Positions 1 through 7,435 of a stretch of DNA of 64,000 nt are shown piece after piece. The translations under genes were made by a program, and so were the position numbers. The first letter of the stretch is position 1. Every line of letters starts with the position of its first letter. This DNA is from Psychrobacillus sp. OK028 (GTDB lineage Bacteria; Bacillota; Bacilli; Bacillales_A; Planococcaceae), in assembly GCF_900103605.1 (NCBI RefSeq), contig NZ_FNHY01000001.1, positions 372,001-436,000 of the forward strand, read 5' to 3'. Under the pieces are notes generated by a model. It ran no database searches. It saw nothing but the letters and a program-made list of their open reading frames with translations, and had not been told where the DNA came from.

Positions 1-211
1 TGATACATTTTTTAATGCAGGAGCCAGTGGAGCAGGTTGTTCGGCAACGGTTTTCTTTGGTCAAATATATGATCAGTTAAAAAAAGGATTTTTTAAACGT
101 GTTTTGCTTGTAGCAACTGGTGCATTATTGTCTCCTTTAACTTTTCAGCAGGGGGAAACAATCCCTTGTATTGCACATGCCATTGAATGCCGTATGGAAA
201 AGAGGGGTTAA
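1..211 (+). CDS. spoVAD: SpoVAD, C-terminal end (partial)
   Basis: Only the last 69 codons are present; the reading frame enters at base 2 and stops with TAA at 209-211. The tail reads through [17 protein letters not shown] and [14 protein letters not shown], typical of the thiolase-fold C-terminus of SpoVAD, the dipicolinate-binding component of the SpoVA channel in the spore inner membrane. The stop is one base before the ATG of spoVAE, as in spoVA operons. Identification rests on the C-terminal motif and the following gene; the rest of the gene and its sigma-G promoter lie outside the window. Confidence 0.88.
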   Translation, partial: DTFFNAGASGAGCSATVFFGQIYDQLKKGFFKRVLLVATGALLSPLTFQQGETIPCIAHAIECRMEKRG

Positions 212-212
212 C

Positions 213-578
213 ATGATTTCATCATTAGTGACAGCATTTATTGTTGGGGGCTTAATATGCGTTATTGGTCAAATTTTCATGGATGTATTTAAACTAACAC
301 CTGCACATACATTAAGCACATTAGTTGTATTAGGTTCCGTACTCGATGGTTTTGGTCTATATGAGCCATTGATTGATTTTGCTGGAGCAGGGGCAACAGT
401 TCCAATTACTTCCTTTGGTAATTCCTTGACGCATGGTGCATTAGCAGAGGCAGAGAAACACGGGCTTATAGGGGTTTTAACAGGAATGTTTGAAGTTACA
501 AGCTCTGGTATTAGTGCTGCTATTTTGTTTGGAGCAATTGGTGCATTCATTTTTCACAAACGGAAAACAATGTACTAG
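213..578 (+). CDS. spoVAE: Stage V sporulation protein AE (SpoVAEb type)
   Basis: A 121-residue integral membrane protein and part of the SpoVA complex, which moves calcium-dipicolinate in sporulation and germination. It shows four hydrophobic segments and the family signatures [37 protein letters not shown] and [14 protein letters not shown]. The start chosen is ATG 213 behind AGAGGGG, one base after the spoVAD stop; an upstream in-frame ATG at 171 lies inside spoVAD and has no ribosome site. It is the last gene of the visible spoVA operon, and the next gene starts 67 bp later with its own ribosome site. Confidence 0.95.
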   Translation: MISSLVTAFIVGGLICVIGQIFMDVFKLTPAHTLSTLVVLGSVLDGFGLYEPLIDFAGAGATVPITSFGNSLTHGALAEAEKHGLIGVLTGMFEVTSSGISAAILFGAIGAFIFHKRKTMY

Positions 579-645
579 TTAAATCGCCCTTTTTCCCATT
601 CTCCTCTTGCATACAATAAGTCGAAGAGGAGAGGAGGGAAAGAGT

Positions 646-786
646 ATGTATGGCTACTGTGGCGGAGGTTATCCTGGATATTACGGAGGAAACGAGTACG
701 GAGGTAATAAGAGTTCTACATTTGTACTAATCGTCGTATTATTTATATTATTAATCATTGTTGGTAGAAGCTTTCTCCCTTATTAA
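646..786 (+). CDS. YjcZ-family small sporulation protein
   Basis: A 46-codon gene. The protein starts MYGYCGGGYPGYYGG, continues with a Gly/Asn/Tyr-rich stretch, and ends in one transmembrane helix rich in Val, Leu and Ile before the tail GRSFLPY. This two-part design, a Gly/Tyr-rich head and a single C-terminal membrane helix, is that of the YjcZ/YhzM small spore proteins of Bacillales. The ribosome site GAGGAGGG lies about 8 bases before ATG 646. It sits between spoVAE and spoVIF, matching the B. subtilis yjc locus where such genes are made in the mother cell. Exact function is unknown. Confidence 0.85.
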   Translation: MYGYCGGGYPGYYGGNEYGGNKSSTFVLIVVLFILLIIVGRSFLPY

Positions 787-816
787 AGAAAAATAAAGAT
801 GTGAGGGGGAAAAATT

Positions 817-1062
817 ATGCAAAATTCATTTTTTAAATCAATTGAAAACAAAACCGGTGTATCAATGGATGAACTATTTACACTTGCCAATGCCATCTCA
901 TATGCTGATTTTACGGATGAAAAACAGGTTCGTAAAATTGTACGTAAAGTTGGCAAGTTAGCAAAGAAGCCTGTTTCTCAGGAATTAGAAGATGAACTGA
1001 CTCGTTCTATTTTACAGAGTGGTAGTTCATTAAGTATGGCAGATATTCAAAAATTATTATAA
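817..1062 (+). CDS. spoVIF: Stage VI sporulation protein F
   Basis: An 81-residue soluble protein with FKSIENKTGVSMDELFTLANAI and the mid-motif DEKQVRKIVRKVGKLAKKPVSQELEDELTRSI, diagnostic of SpoVIF (YjcC in B. subtilis). In B. subtilis SpoVIF is a mother-cell protein needed for coat assembly and GerE-controlled late gene expression; that role is carried over by homology. The ribosome site GTGAGGGGG precedes ATG 817. It lies with the yjcZ-like gene and upstream of a coat-gene cluster, which fits a late sporulation role. Confidence 0.92.
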   Translation: MQNSFFKSIENKTGVSMDELFTLANAISYADFTDEKQVRKIVRKVGKLAKKPVSQELEDELTRSILQSGSSLSMADIQKLL

Positions 1063-1138
1063 ATTATTAAAAATAGAGTTTAAGTTTTATAAGGTTGGGG
1101 TAAAGCTAAATACAATAATAAATGTGGGGGTGGATTAA

Positions 1139-1441
1139 ATGGGATATATTCTTCCAATACAACCGATTCAATCACAGGTTTATGCAAATCGAATGATATC
1201 AAATGATTATAATTTTGCGTATATAGACGATGTTCAAAATGTAAAATTCAAATCAGATTTTGAGGACCATTTAGAAAAGCAGGAACAGCTTCTTGAAGAA
1301 GAGCAAAATCAGGTATCGGAACTCGAGAGACCATCCATCCAGCCTTTATTTAAAAGCTTTATCCAACCTAATCCAGTAAACCTTTCACCGAAAATTGCTG
1401 AAATTAGTGGAAAAGGAAATAGTGTAAATTTGTACGTATAG
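1139..1441 (+). CDS. Hypothetical 100-aa protein between spoVIF and coat genes
   Basis: I do not recognise this family. The 100-residue product has no signal peptide or membrane segment. The N-terminus is MGYILPIQPIQSQVYANRM, the middle (about residues 40-63) is acidic and Glu/Gln-rich and likely helical, and the C-terminus ends in a short polar tail. ATG 1139 follows GTGGGGGTGG at a good distance. A strong Rho-independent terminator follows 14 bp after the stop. Location among sporulation genes suggests, but does not prove, a spore-related role. Confidence 0.7.
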   Translation: MGYILPIQPIQSQVYANRMISNDYNFAYIDDVQNVKFKSDFEDHLEKQEQLLEEEQNQVSELERPSIQPLFKSFIQPNPVNLSPKIAEISGKGNSVNLYV

Positions 1442-1455
1442 TTCAAGCTGTTGGA

Positions 1456-1495
1456 AAATCGCTTATCGAGTTTATTTCGATAAGCGATTTTTTTG
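1456..1495 (+). terminator. Rho-independent terminator
   Basis: A perfect 14-bp stem starting AAATCGCTTATCGA, a 7-base loop, then a run of T. It ends transcription of the 1139-1441 gene and possibly the spoVIF transcript. Confidence 0.93.
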
Positions 1496-1609
1496 TAGAA
1501 AAACTAAAGGCCTAGCTATTCCCGTGATGGAATTTAGCCAGACCTTTATTTACTTTGTGAAATTGGCATAATTTTAATTTTTCAAGTGTGTGTAAATATT
1601 CGGCATTCA

Positions 1610-1634
1610 AAAGAGCTTTTAACCAAAGCTCTTT
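1610..1634 (-). terminator. Probable terminator of the CotG-like gene
   Basis: A perfect 10-bp inverted repeat AAAGAGCTTT / AAAGCTCTTT around a 5-base loop, 21 bp past the stop of the minus-strand gene at 1655. The T-tract on the minus strand is short, so termination may be weak. Confidence 0.55.
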
Positions 1635-1654
1635 CTGAACGTAATAAATAACAA

Positions 1655-2053
1655 CTATTTTTTATGTCCTTTTTTCTTTCCAGTGGAGTCTTTCTTATGA
1701 TCAGACTCTTTTTTGTTTTCGTCAGGTTCTATTTTTTCATGTTTTTCCTTTTTAGCGTCACTCTTTGCTTCTTTATTATCAGTTTCACTGGATTCTTTTT
1801 TCTCTTTTTTTTCTTTTTTATTTGTATTATTATCTTCTTTTTTCTCTGACTCCTTAGAGCTCTTTTTCTCTTTTTTCCCCTTATTGTCTGCAATATCCTC
1901 TTCTTTTTTCAGGTTCCGCCCATTTTCGTGTTTAGGACTTTCTAATTGATCTAAATTTTTTTCTTGCGCTTCATTCTCATTAATATCTATAAGTTCTTTT
2001 AATGTATCCTCCGAATTATGATGAGGCAATTTTTTCTTTTTATGGTCTTTCAA
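1655..2053 (-). CDS. Lys/Glu-rich low-complexity protein, CotG-like by position
   Basis: A 132-residue, highly charged protein with no membrane or globular segment: 39 Lys and 23 Glu by count, with many KKE, KKSS and HKK clusters and the tail GKKKGHKK. Its start is TTG 2053, with a weak GTGAG ribosome site. It is divergent from a CotB-family gene beginning at 2238. In B. subtilis cotG, which encodes a repetitive Lys/Ser-rich coat protein phosphorylated with CotB by CotH, is also divergently adjacent to cotB. Position and composition therefore suggest a CotG analogue. Sequence identity cannot be judged for such low-complexity proteins. The alternative is a chance open frame, but the matching context and absence of a better frame argue for a gene. 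Confidence 0.62.
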   Translation of the reverse strand: MKDHKKKKLPHHNSEDTLKELIDINENEAQEKNLDQLESPKHENGRNLKKEEDIADNKGKKEKKSSKESEKKEDNNTNKKEKKEKKESSETDNKEAKSDAKKEKHEKIEPDENKKESDHKKDSTGKKKGHKK

Positions 2054-2160
2054 AATTACTCACTACTTTCTATAATTTAATGGCACTATTACAGAATATG
2101 TAGTATAGAATAATTTTGTTCGGGAATAAAGTTATTTTGAATGCTTGTATAATTAATGAG

Positions 2161-2172
2161 AAATGGGCGTTT
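2161..2172 (+). promoter_or_regulatory. Candidate GerE box upstream of cotB
   Basis: AAATGGGCGTTT fits the GerE consensus RWWTRGGYNNYY at every position. It lies 66 bp before the GTG start of the CotB-like gene. CATA-type sequences at 2195-2202 resemble the sigma-K -10 element CATANNNTA but are off in the last two bases. B. subtilis cotB is a sigma-K, GerE-dependent gene, so the site is plausible. Confidence 0.5.
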
Positions 2173-2237
2173 AGCCAATACTCGAATACCCCAACATACA
2201 TATAGATATTAGGATACTAAAAAAGGGGGTTTGATGA

Positions 2238-2753
2238 GTGAATAAGAAAACGATACTTTCACTAGTTGATAAAGTGGTTAAAGTAGATAGAGGTGGTCCA
2301 GAATCCCGTGTAGGTAAGGTATTAGCGGCAAAGGATGACTACTTTATACTGCTAACGGAAGATGACGGCATAATTTATTATAATATCCAACATATCAAGA
2401 GCATCACGTATAACTCAAAAAAACAGATGGATTTCAATGTTGTAATACCTAGAGATTTTGAATATATCCAAGCAGATGATTTTAAAGGTGTTTTGGAAAA
2501 ATTATCATTACACTGGGTGAAAATTAACCGCGGCGGACCAGAAACACTAGAAGGTGTAATGGATGTTGTTACAGATGAGGTTATTACAATCGTGGCAAAC
2601 GAAGAAATAATTCATCTTGCTATGTTCCATATTCGCAATATTAGCTATGGAGTTAAGATTGAAAAAACCAAAGATACTAAAAATAATAATGCTAAAAAAG
2701 AAGCGAAAACAGAAGCGAAAACAGATACAAATAATCAGGAAAATACAAACTAA
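2238..2753 (+). CDS. cotB: CotB-family spore coat protein (first copy)
   Basis: A 171-residue outer-coat protein with two repeats of the CotB fold. Residues about 12-58 carry VDRGGPESRVGKV and YYNIQHIKSI; residues about 92-138 carry HWVKINRGGPETLEG and FHIRNISYG. These RGGPE...HIKSI motifs are the hallmark of B. subtilis CotB. Unlike B. subtilis CotB (three such repeats and a long Ser/Lys-rich tail phosphorylated by CotH), this copy has two repeats and a short Lys/Ala/Asn tail. GTG 2238 follows AAAAAGGGGG; an ATG four bases earlier stops after three codons. A hairpin follows at 2778. Confidence 0.9.
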   Translation: MNKKTILSLVDKVVKVDRGGPESRVGKVLAAKDDYFILLTEDDGIIYYNIQHIKSITYNSKKQMDFNVVIPRDFEYIQADDFKGVLEKLSLHWVKINRGGPETLEGVMDVVTDEVITIVANEEIIHLAMFHIRNISYGVKIEKTKDTKNNNAKKEAKTEAKTDTNNQENTN

Positions 2754-2777
2754 AGTTATAGAATAGCTTGATTATAC

Positions 2778-2812
2778 ATTCGTCGCTTACTCTAAGCGAC
2801 GAATATTTTATA
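2778..2812 (+). terminator. Hairpin between first and second cotB-like genes
   Basis: A perfect 12-bp stem ATTCGTCGCTTA / TAAGCGACGAAT with a 3-base loop, followed by ATTTTAT. It may end or attenuate the cotB transcript before the second copy, whose ribosome site starts directly after it. Confidence 0.7.
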
Positions 2813-2829
2813 AGGGAGGAGCCCTTAAA

Positions 2830-4166
2830 GTGAAAAAATACTTCACAAATGTGTTGTATACCAATAAAAATAGGAATATTGGATTGCATCTAACAAATAA
2901 TCGATTTGTAGAGGGCATCTTATTGGATGTTAAACGTAATCATATTGTATTAGAAATAAATGAAGATATTGTGTATTTAGCCATTAACCAAATACAAGCA
3001 CTTTCAAAAAATACCACAGATCTAGGTCTAGTAATGAATTCCATTCCGCATCTTGTTAGAGATGATTTGACAGATGTACTAATTGCATTACGATATCACT
3101 GGGTTACGTTAAATAATTATAGTAATCATAGTTTTTTTGGAGTTTTAAGCTGTATCCATGAGGATTATATTATTCTAATCCATAACAAAGAGTTACTTTA
3201 TGTGCCTATTTCACATATTACAGATATTTCTGGTGAAATAACGATTAATGATTACACCTTTTTAAATAAAAAGGAACAGCGTACTATTCAACAGCTATAT
3301 AGATCAGGTTTAAGTAAAGAAACTTTTGAAATTCAAGATGAAAATTTGATACACGAACAGGAGAAAGATACTCCTGCAGATATGAAGATTATCGAAGAAA
3401 TGACAAAACCAATAAATAATAATGAAGATATAGATCAAAAGGAAAGTTCTTCTATTTTAAATGCTAAAGACAATCTATCCATTAGTGAGATAGCGGAACA
3501 TTTAAAGCAAGCATTAGAGGAAAATGCTTTTTCTCCTCAATTAGACGAGAAGCTAGAAATTAATGCAGCTGAAATTATAACTCAGCAAGCAGAAGAACAA
3601 AATATTGACACTTCCGCCGAACAGCAAATCCTTTCGACAAGTCCTTTAAAAGTGAAGGAAAAAAGTGTACTTTTAACGGCATGGAGTACGATGAACAGTG
3701 ATCAATCAACTGTTGCGCAACTAAAGGAAACTAATTCGATTAGAAAAACGACCACACAAACTAGATCTTTTTCAAATCAATTAATCGAAAGTTCAAATAG
3801 TGAAGACAAACAAGAGACTTCAAATAAAATATCGCAAGTTTCTGAAAAAAAAAAGATCAAATAAATGAGAATGTACTAAGTCCAAAAGAAGTAAAAGAAA
3901 TGTTGGAGCAACAATACTTTGCATTGATGAATTATGCTGCAGTACAAATTTCAAATGGCTTTAATTTGAACCAAACAGTAAATAGATCATACTTTCATCC
4001 AAGAATTGAAGGAAGTGAATACTGTCCAGAGATAATTGGACAGAGAAAAATCATTAATAGTAATCCAATTTATGATTCTAAACAAGAGACGGTTGCATTA
4101 GAAAAGCAATATATTTCGTTGATGAAACATGCAAAATCCATGTACCGTAGTTTAAGGAAAATTTAG
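2830..4166 (+). CDS. CotB-like protein, frame broken at an A10 run (second copy)
   Basis: GTG 2830 follows GGGAGGAG. The zero frame gives 344 residues and stops at 3864. The first 150 residues hold two degenerate CotB-type repeats (FVEGILLDVKRNHIVLE, and HWVTLNNY with YVPISHITDISGE) that have lost RGGPE. After that the protein is acidic, Gln/Glu/Ser-rich and probably disordered. At 3845-3854 there are ten A followed by G, read as GAA AAA AAA AAG, so the slippery heptamer A AAA AAG is in phase. A -1 shift there, or one extra A in the mRNA or genome, joins the frame without a gap to DQINENVLSPKEVKEMLEQQ and on to 4166, giving 445 residues. The downstream part has two QYFALMNYA / QYISLMKHA-like repeats. 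It could be programmed slippage, a real frameshift mutation or a homopolymer sequencing error. Confidence 0.75.
3845..3855 (+). other. Candidate -1 frameshift / slippage site
   Basis: Ten A then G, phased so that the heptamer A AAA AAG is present, the same slippery sequence used in E. coli dnaX. The -1 frame is open on both sides of it and continues to 4166. I did not find a clear downstream stem-loop by eye. Confidence 0.55.
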
Positions 4167-4202
4167 TTAACAGATGAATAATTGGTAAAAGGAGTTGTGA
4201 CC

Positions 4203-4877
4203 TTGAATAAAATTATTCAAAGTCTGGTCAAGGAATTAGTTCAAATTGAAGTTTCAGGAAAAAAGATATTAAAGGGTGTTCTAATTGATTTGGGAACAGA
4301 CCTAATGGTTATTTTCAACGGAACAGATTATTTGTATATTCCAATCCATCATGTCCATAGTTTCCGTGCAATCCAGAAGAATGAATTCGAAAAAATTGTT
4401 CCTACTGAATCATCTAGTAATCAGTTTGAAAGATATAGTGAGGATTTGACTTTAAAAACTGCCTTGCATCAAGCTACGGGTAAGTACTCTGAAATATATT
4501 TGATAGATGATCAACCTTTGCATGGTTGCATTACTCAGGTAATGGCTGACTATTTTGAGTTTTATTCTCCTGTCTACAAAACGATGTATATTTCTACAAA
4601 TCATTTGAAGTGGCTAATTCCTTATGTTTCAAATGAAGGTCCTTACCGTTTAGATAGTACCTACGTCAAACCATTAGTGCAAGCACCGCTTGAAAATACA
4701 TTTAATGCTCAAATAGAGAAGTTTAAATTTAAAATGGGTGTATTCAATATTGGTGGAAGTAAGAGTCATGTAGGGAAAATAATAAATGTAGAAAAACAAA
4801 TAGTGGAACTCGAGAAAGCAAGAGAGATTAAAAATTTTCTAAATATTAATCACTTAAAGACATTTCACGAAGTATAA
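4203..4877 (+). CDS. CotB-like protein (third copy)
   Basis: A 224-residue protein with two divergent CotB-type repeats: residues about 8-58 (LVQIEVSGKKILKGVLIDLGTD, YIPIHHVHSF) and about 85-140 (SEIYLIDDQPLHGCITQV, YISTNHLKWLIPY). The RGGPE loops are lost, but the spacing of strand, glycine turn and the hydrophobic HxxH/K end is kept. The C-terminal 85 residues include FNIGGSKSHVGKI, perhaps a third degenerate repeat. The start chosen is TTG 4203, eight bases after AAAGGAG; an in-frame TTG at 4182 has no ribosome site. It follows the broken second copy by 36 bp, probably in one transcription unit. Assignment is by pattern and by neighbours; sequence similarity is low. Confidence 0.65.
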   Translation: MNKIIQSLVKELVQIEVSGKKILKGVLIDLGTDLMVIFNGTDYLYIPIHHVHSFRAIQKNEFEKIVPTESSSNQFERYSEDLTLKTALHQATGKYSEIYLIDDQPLHGCITQVMADYFEFYSPVYKTMYISTNHLKWLIPYVSNEGPYRLDSTYVKPLVQAPLENTFNAQIEKFKFKMGVFNIGGSKSHVGKIINVEKQIVELEKAREIKNFLNINHLKTFHEV

Positions 4878-4900
4878 GTAGGAAAGACAAGGGAGTAGTT

Positions 4901-4954
4901 ATGAATAATACTTTCGCTGTATTGGTTAAAATAATCTCAAAAATAGAAGCATGA
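4901..4954 (+). CDS. Possible 17-aa mini-ORF before a hairpin
   Basis: ATG 4901 has the strong ribosome site AAGGGAG about 6 bases upstream and encodes MNNTFAVLVKIISKIEA, a short amphipathic hydrophobic peptide. Its stop codon lies inside a hairpin stem (4946-4968). It could be a leader peptide, a tiny spore protein or a remnant. Support is only the ribosome site and hairpin overlap. Confidence 0.3.
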   Translation: MNNTFAVLVKIISKIEA

Positions 4955-4975
4955 AATGATTCATGCTTCTTGAAT
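4945..4975 (+). terminator. Terminator after the coat cluster
   Basis: AGAAGCATGAA / TTCATGCTTCT form an 11-bp stem around a short loop, followed by TGAATTT. It closes the cotB-like transcription unit; the T-tract is imperfect. Confidence 0.65.
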
Positions 4976-5099
4976 TTGGGAATACAGAGTGTTTTTTTTT
5001 GAGAAAAATGAAAATATAAATTAATAGTTATATAGATATGGACATACACCTCGTTTCTTCAAGGAGAAGGAGAATATACATACAAGGAAGAGGACAATC

Positions 5100-6482
5100 T
5101 TGACAAGGAGAGGAAATGGTATATGTATGAGTTTGCAAATTGGAATCGCCACTTTGGTGTTCCTATCTACTATGCTAATCATTTTTGTAAGACCTAGGGA
5201 AGTAAATGAGGCTTGGCCTGCAACAATTGGAGCTGTGATTATTTTAATAGCAGGAATTGTGTCTTTAGAAGATGTACTAGATATTATCAATAAAATTGGA
5301 GGAGCGTCCATTACGATTATATCTACAGTTGTAATGGCTGTTATATTAGAAAGCTTCGGTTTTTTCAACTGGGCAGCTACCCGAATTGTAAGTTTATCAA
5401 AAGGATCGGGTTATCGATTGTATTGGTATATACAGTTATTGTGTTTTGGGATGACATTATTGTTCAATAATGACGGTAGTATTTTAATAACTACTCCCAT
5501 TTTAATATTACTTCTTAAGAACATGCGACTAAAACCTCCTCAACAGATCCCCTATTTAATCAGTGGAGCACTAATTGCAACTGCCTCAAGCGCACCTATA
5601 GGAGTAAGTAATTTAGTTAACCTAATAGCTTTAAAGATTGTTGATATGTCCTTATGGATGCACACTTTAATGATGTTTGTCCCTGCAACTATAGGGTTAA
5701 TGTTTATGTCATATTTGATGTTTATTATTGTGAAGAAAAAGCTGCCAGTAACTTTACCAAACTCTCTCATAAATATTGAAGAATCCTTTTTCACAAAAAG
5801 CTTCCATCCACTGAAAACAAGTATCTCCTTAGAAACAAAACAAAAACGTACTCAATTTATGTTGAAGGTCCTATTCTTTGTTTTAGTTGTCCGAGGTCTG
5901 CTATTTGTCGCATCTTATGTAAATATTCCCATTGAAGTCGTAGCAGTAGTTAGTTCGATCATACTTCTAATTTGGCGAGGCTACTATTTAAAATCAAATC
6001 CAATAGATATATTGAAAAAAACGCCATGGCATATTCTAATATTTGCATTTTCTATGTATGTAATAATTTATGGTCTGCACAATGTAGGGCTAACTGCTTT
6101 ATTAGTACAATGGTGTGAACCAATAGTTCAGCAAGGTTTATTTCAAGCAAGTTTCATCATGGGGGGATTAGTGTCTATACTTTCTAACCTTTTTAACAAT
6201 CACCCTGCTTTAATGATTGGGACAATTACATTAACAGAGATGGGCTTAGATCCAATAACTTTAAAAACAATCTATCTTGCAAATATCATTGGAAGCGATA
6301 TGGGTTCACTATTGCTACCCATTGGAACACTCGCTTCACTTATATGGATGGATATTCTAAGAAAAAATAAAATAAAAATTACTTGGAAGGATTATTTAAG
6401 CATTACTATAAAGGTTATTCCTTTAACAACGATTGTAACGCTAACACTCTTATATATTTGGGTGCAGTTAGTTTTTAGTTAG
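5100..6482 (+). CDS. ArsB/NhaD-superfamily membrane transporter
   Basis: A polytopic inner-membrane protein of 460 residues from TTG 5100. An internal ATG at 5127 (MSLQIG) would give 451 residues and resembles the usual family start, but its nearest ribosome site is about 14 bases away. TTG 5100 has AAGGAAGAGG at 7 bases. The family motifs LLFNNDGSILITTPILILLL and LFNNHPALMIGTI are the paired helical-hairpin motifs of ArsB-type arsenite/anion exporters in the ion transporter superfamily. No arsR, arsC or arsA lies next to it, so the substrate is open; arsenite or another anion is only inferred. It stands alone between the coat cluster and yjcF. Confidence 0.8.
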   Translation: MTRRGNGICMSLQIGIATLVFLSTMLIIFVRPREVNEAWPATIGAVIILIAGIVSLEDVLDIINKIGGASITIISTVVMAVILESFGFFNWAATRIVSLSKGSGYRLYWYIQLLCFGMTLLFNNDGSILITTPILILLLKNMRLKPPQQIPYLISGALIATASSAPIGVSNLVNLIALKIVDMSLWMHTLMMFVPATIGLMFMSYLMFIIVKKKLPVTLPNSLINIEESFFTKSFHPLKTSISLETKQKRTQFMLKVLFFVLVVRGLLFVASYVNIPIEVVAVVSSIILLIWRGYYLKSNPIDILKKTPWHILIFAFSMYVIIYGLHNVGLTALLVQWCEPIVQQGLFQASFIMGGLVSILSNLFNNHPALMIGTITLTEMGLDPITLKTIYLANIIGSDMGSLLLPIGTLASLIWMDILRKNKIKITWKDYLSITIKVIPLTTIVTLTLLYIWVQLVFS

Positions 6483-6515
6483 CTTAAAGAAGTACTTGAG
6501 ATGAATAGGCTATTA

Positions 6516-6557
6516 GAAAGCAGGAACTTTTCAATTAAAGAAGGGCGCCTGCTTTTC
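6516..6557 (+). terminator. Terminator of the ArsB-like gene
   Basis: GAAAGCAGG and CCTGCTTTTC pair across an A/T-rich loop, with T residues in the distal arm; 34 bp past the transporter's stop. Confidence 0.65.
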
Positions 6558-6960
6558 TCTATAATTCTATAATTACATAAACCAAATTCAAAAAAGTATA
6601 CTAACTAGTGAAAACCGAACAACACTTCTTTCCGCTTTAGGCGGACGTTTCCACGGACACGGCTTCAACTACGGCCTTGTCACTATACGGATAAAGGGTT
6701 GCGAAATATAGTAAAAATTTGTGTTTGAAAAAATGATTCACATAAAAAACAAAAAGAATCCATGATAAAAAATCTTACTGCCAACTAGAAAATAATAAAA
6801 AGCTTGGAATGTTAAGATGAATTTACTATGGAGACCTATATCGTTTGCTTAAAATTTACAGTGAATTACATTAGTTATTAGTATGTATATGTTTTTGATA
6901 AAGAGAATGACACAAATAATGCAGCATATTGAATTAAAGTAATTCTATCCAACAACAAAC
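6558..6960. other. Intergenic stretch with R1 repeat fragment
   Basis: No gene seen. A truncated copy of repeat family R1 lies at about 6629-6680 (TTTCCGCTTTAGGCGGACG, then a variant of the GGGCACGG segment). The rest is A/T-rich without recognisable signals; convergent genes flank it. Confidence 0.6.
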
Positions 6961-6990
6961 GGAGGGCCATAACGCTAGTCACGGCCCTCC
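6961..6990 (-). terminator. Terminator of the yjcHGF operon
   Basis: GGAGGGCC / GGCCCTCC stem around a 14-base loop, with T-rich sequence following on the minus strand, 13 bp past the yjcF stop. Confidence 0.8.
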
Positions 6991-7003
6991 ACATTAGTTA
7001 ATA

Positions 7004-7432
7004 TTAAATTTGTTTCTCCATAGCTCGATGAGGAATTCCAGCCTCTAAAAACTCAGGTGAAGTTATTGTATAATTTCTTTTTTCATAAAAAAGGATAGCC
7101 TGACTTTGTGCATTAAGCTTTAACTTAGTAAGACCAGCAGAAGTTGAATAGTCCTCCATGCATTGCATCATAAGATTTCCTAAATTCTTCCCTCGATAAC
7201 TAGGAAGAATACAAACACGTTCTACTTTACCGACACCTGGCTCAATTACTCTGATCCTGCCAGCTCCAAAAGGTGTGCTCTCATCGTAGGCTACAAAATG
7301 CGCTGCTTCTGCGTCATATTCATCGAGTTCAAGGTGTAGTGGGACATCCTGTTCCTCTACAAAAACTTTTCTTCTTATTTTAATAGCATCTTCATATTCT
7401 TTTTCAGTTTCCACTTTTTTTGCATAAACCAA
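7004..7432 (-). CDS. yjcF: GNAT-family N-acetyltransferase YjcF
   Basis: A 142-residue GNAT-fold protein. FVEEQDVPLHLELDEYDAEA is typical of the ElaA/YjcF subgroup; GAGRIRVI...VERVCILPSYRGKNLGNLMM holds the acetyl-CoA pyrophosphate loop; LNAQSQAILFYEKRNY and FLEAGIPHRAMEK complete the fold. Start TTG 7432 overlaps the end of the preceding gene region: the yjcG stop is only 3 bp upstream and GGAG lies inside yjcG. Third gene of the yjcH-yjcG-yjcF operon, in the same order as in B. subtilis. The acetyl acceptor is unknown. Confidence 0.9.
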   Translation of the reverse strand: MVYAKKVETEKEYEDAIKIRRKVFVEEQDVPLHLELDEYDAEAAHFVAYDESTPFGAGRIRVIEPGVGKVERVCILPSYRGKNLGNLMMQCMEDYSTSAGLTKLKLNAQSQAILFYEKRNYTITSPEFLEAGIPHRAMEKQI

Positions 7433-7435
7433 TCC

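Noticed and set aside
1664-1949. Phe-rich open frames on the plus strand opposite the Lys/Glu-rich gene
   Set aside because: They are mirror frames of the AAA/GAA-rich coding strand, have no ribosome site, and give implausible poly-Phe/Ser proteins.
5100-5126. ArsB-type gene starting only at ATG 5127
   Set aside because: Not fully rejected: the ribosome site spacing favours TTG 5100, though family N-termini favour 5127; the longer form is reported and the other noted.
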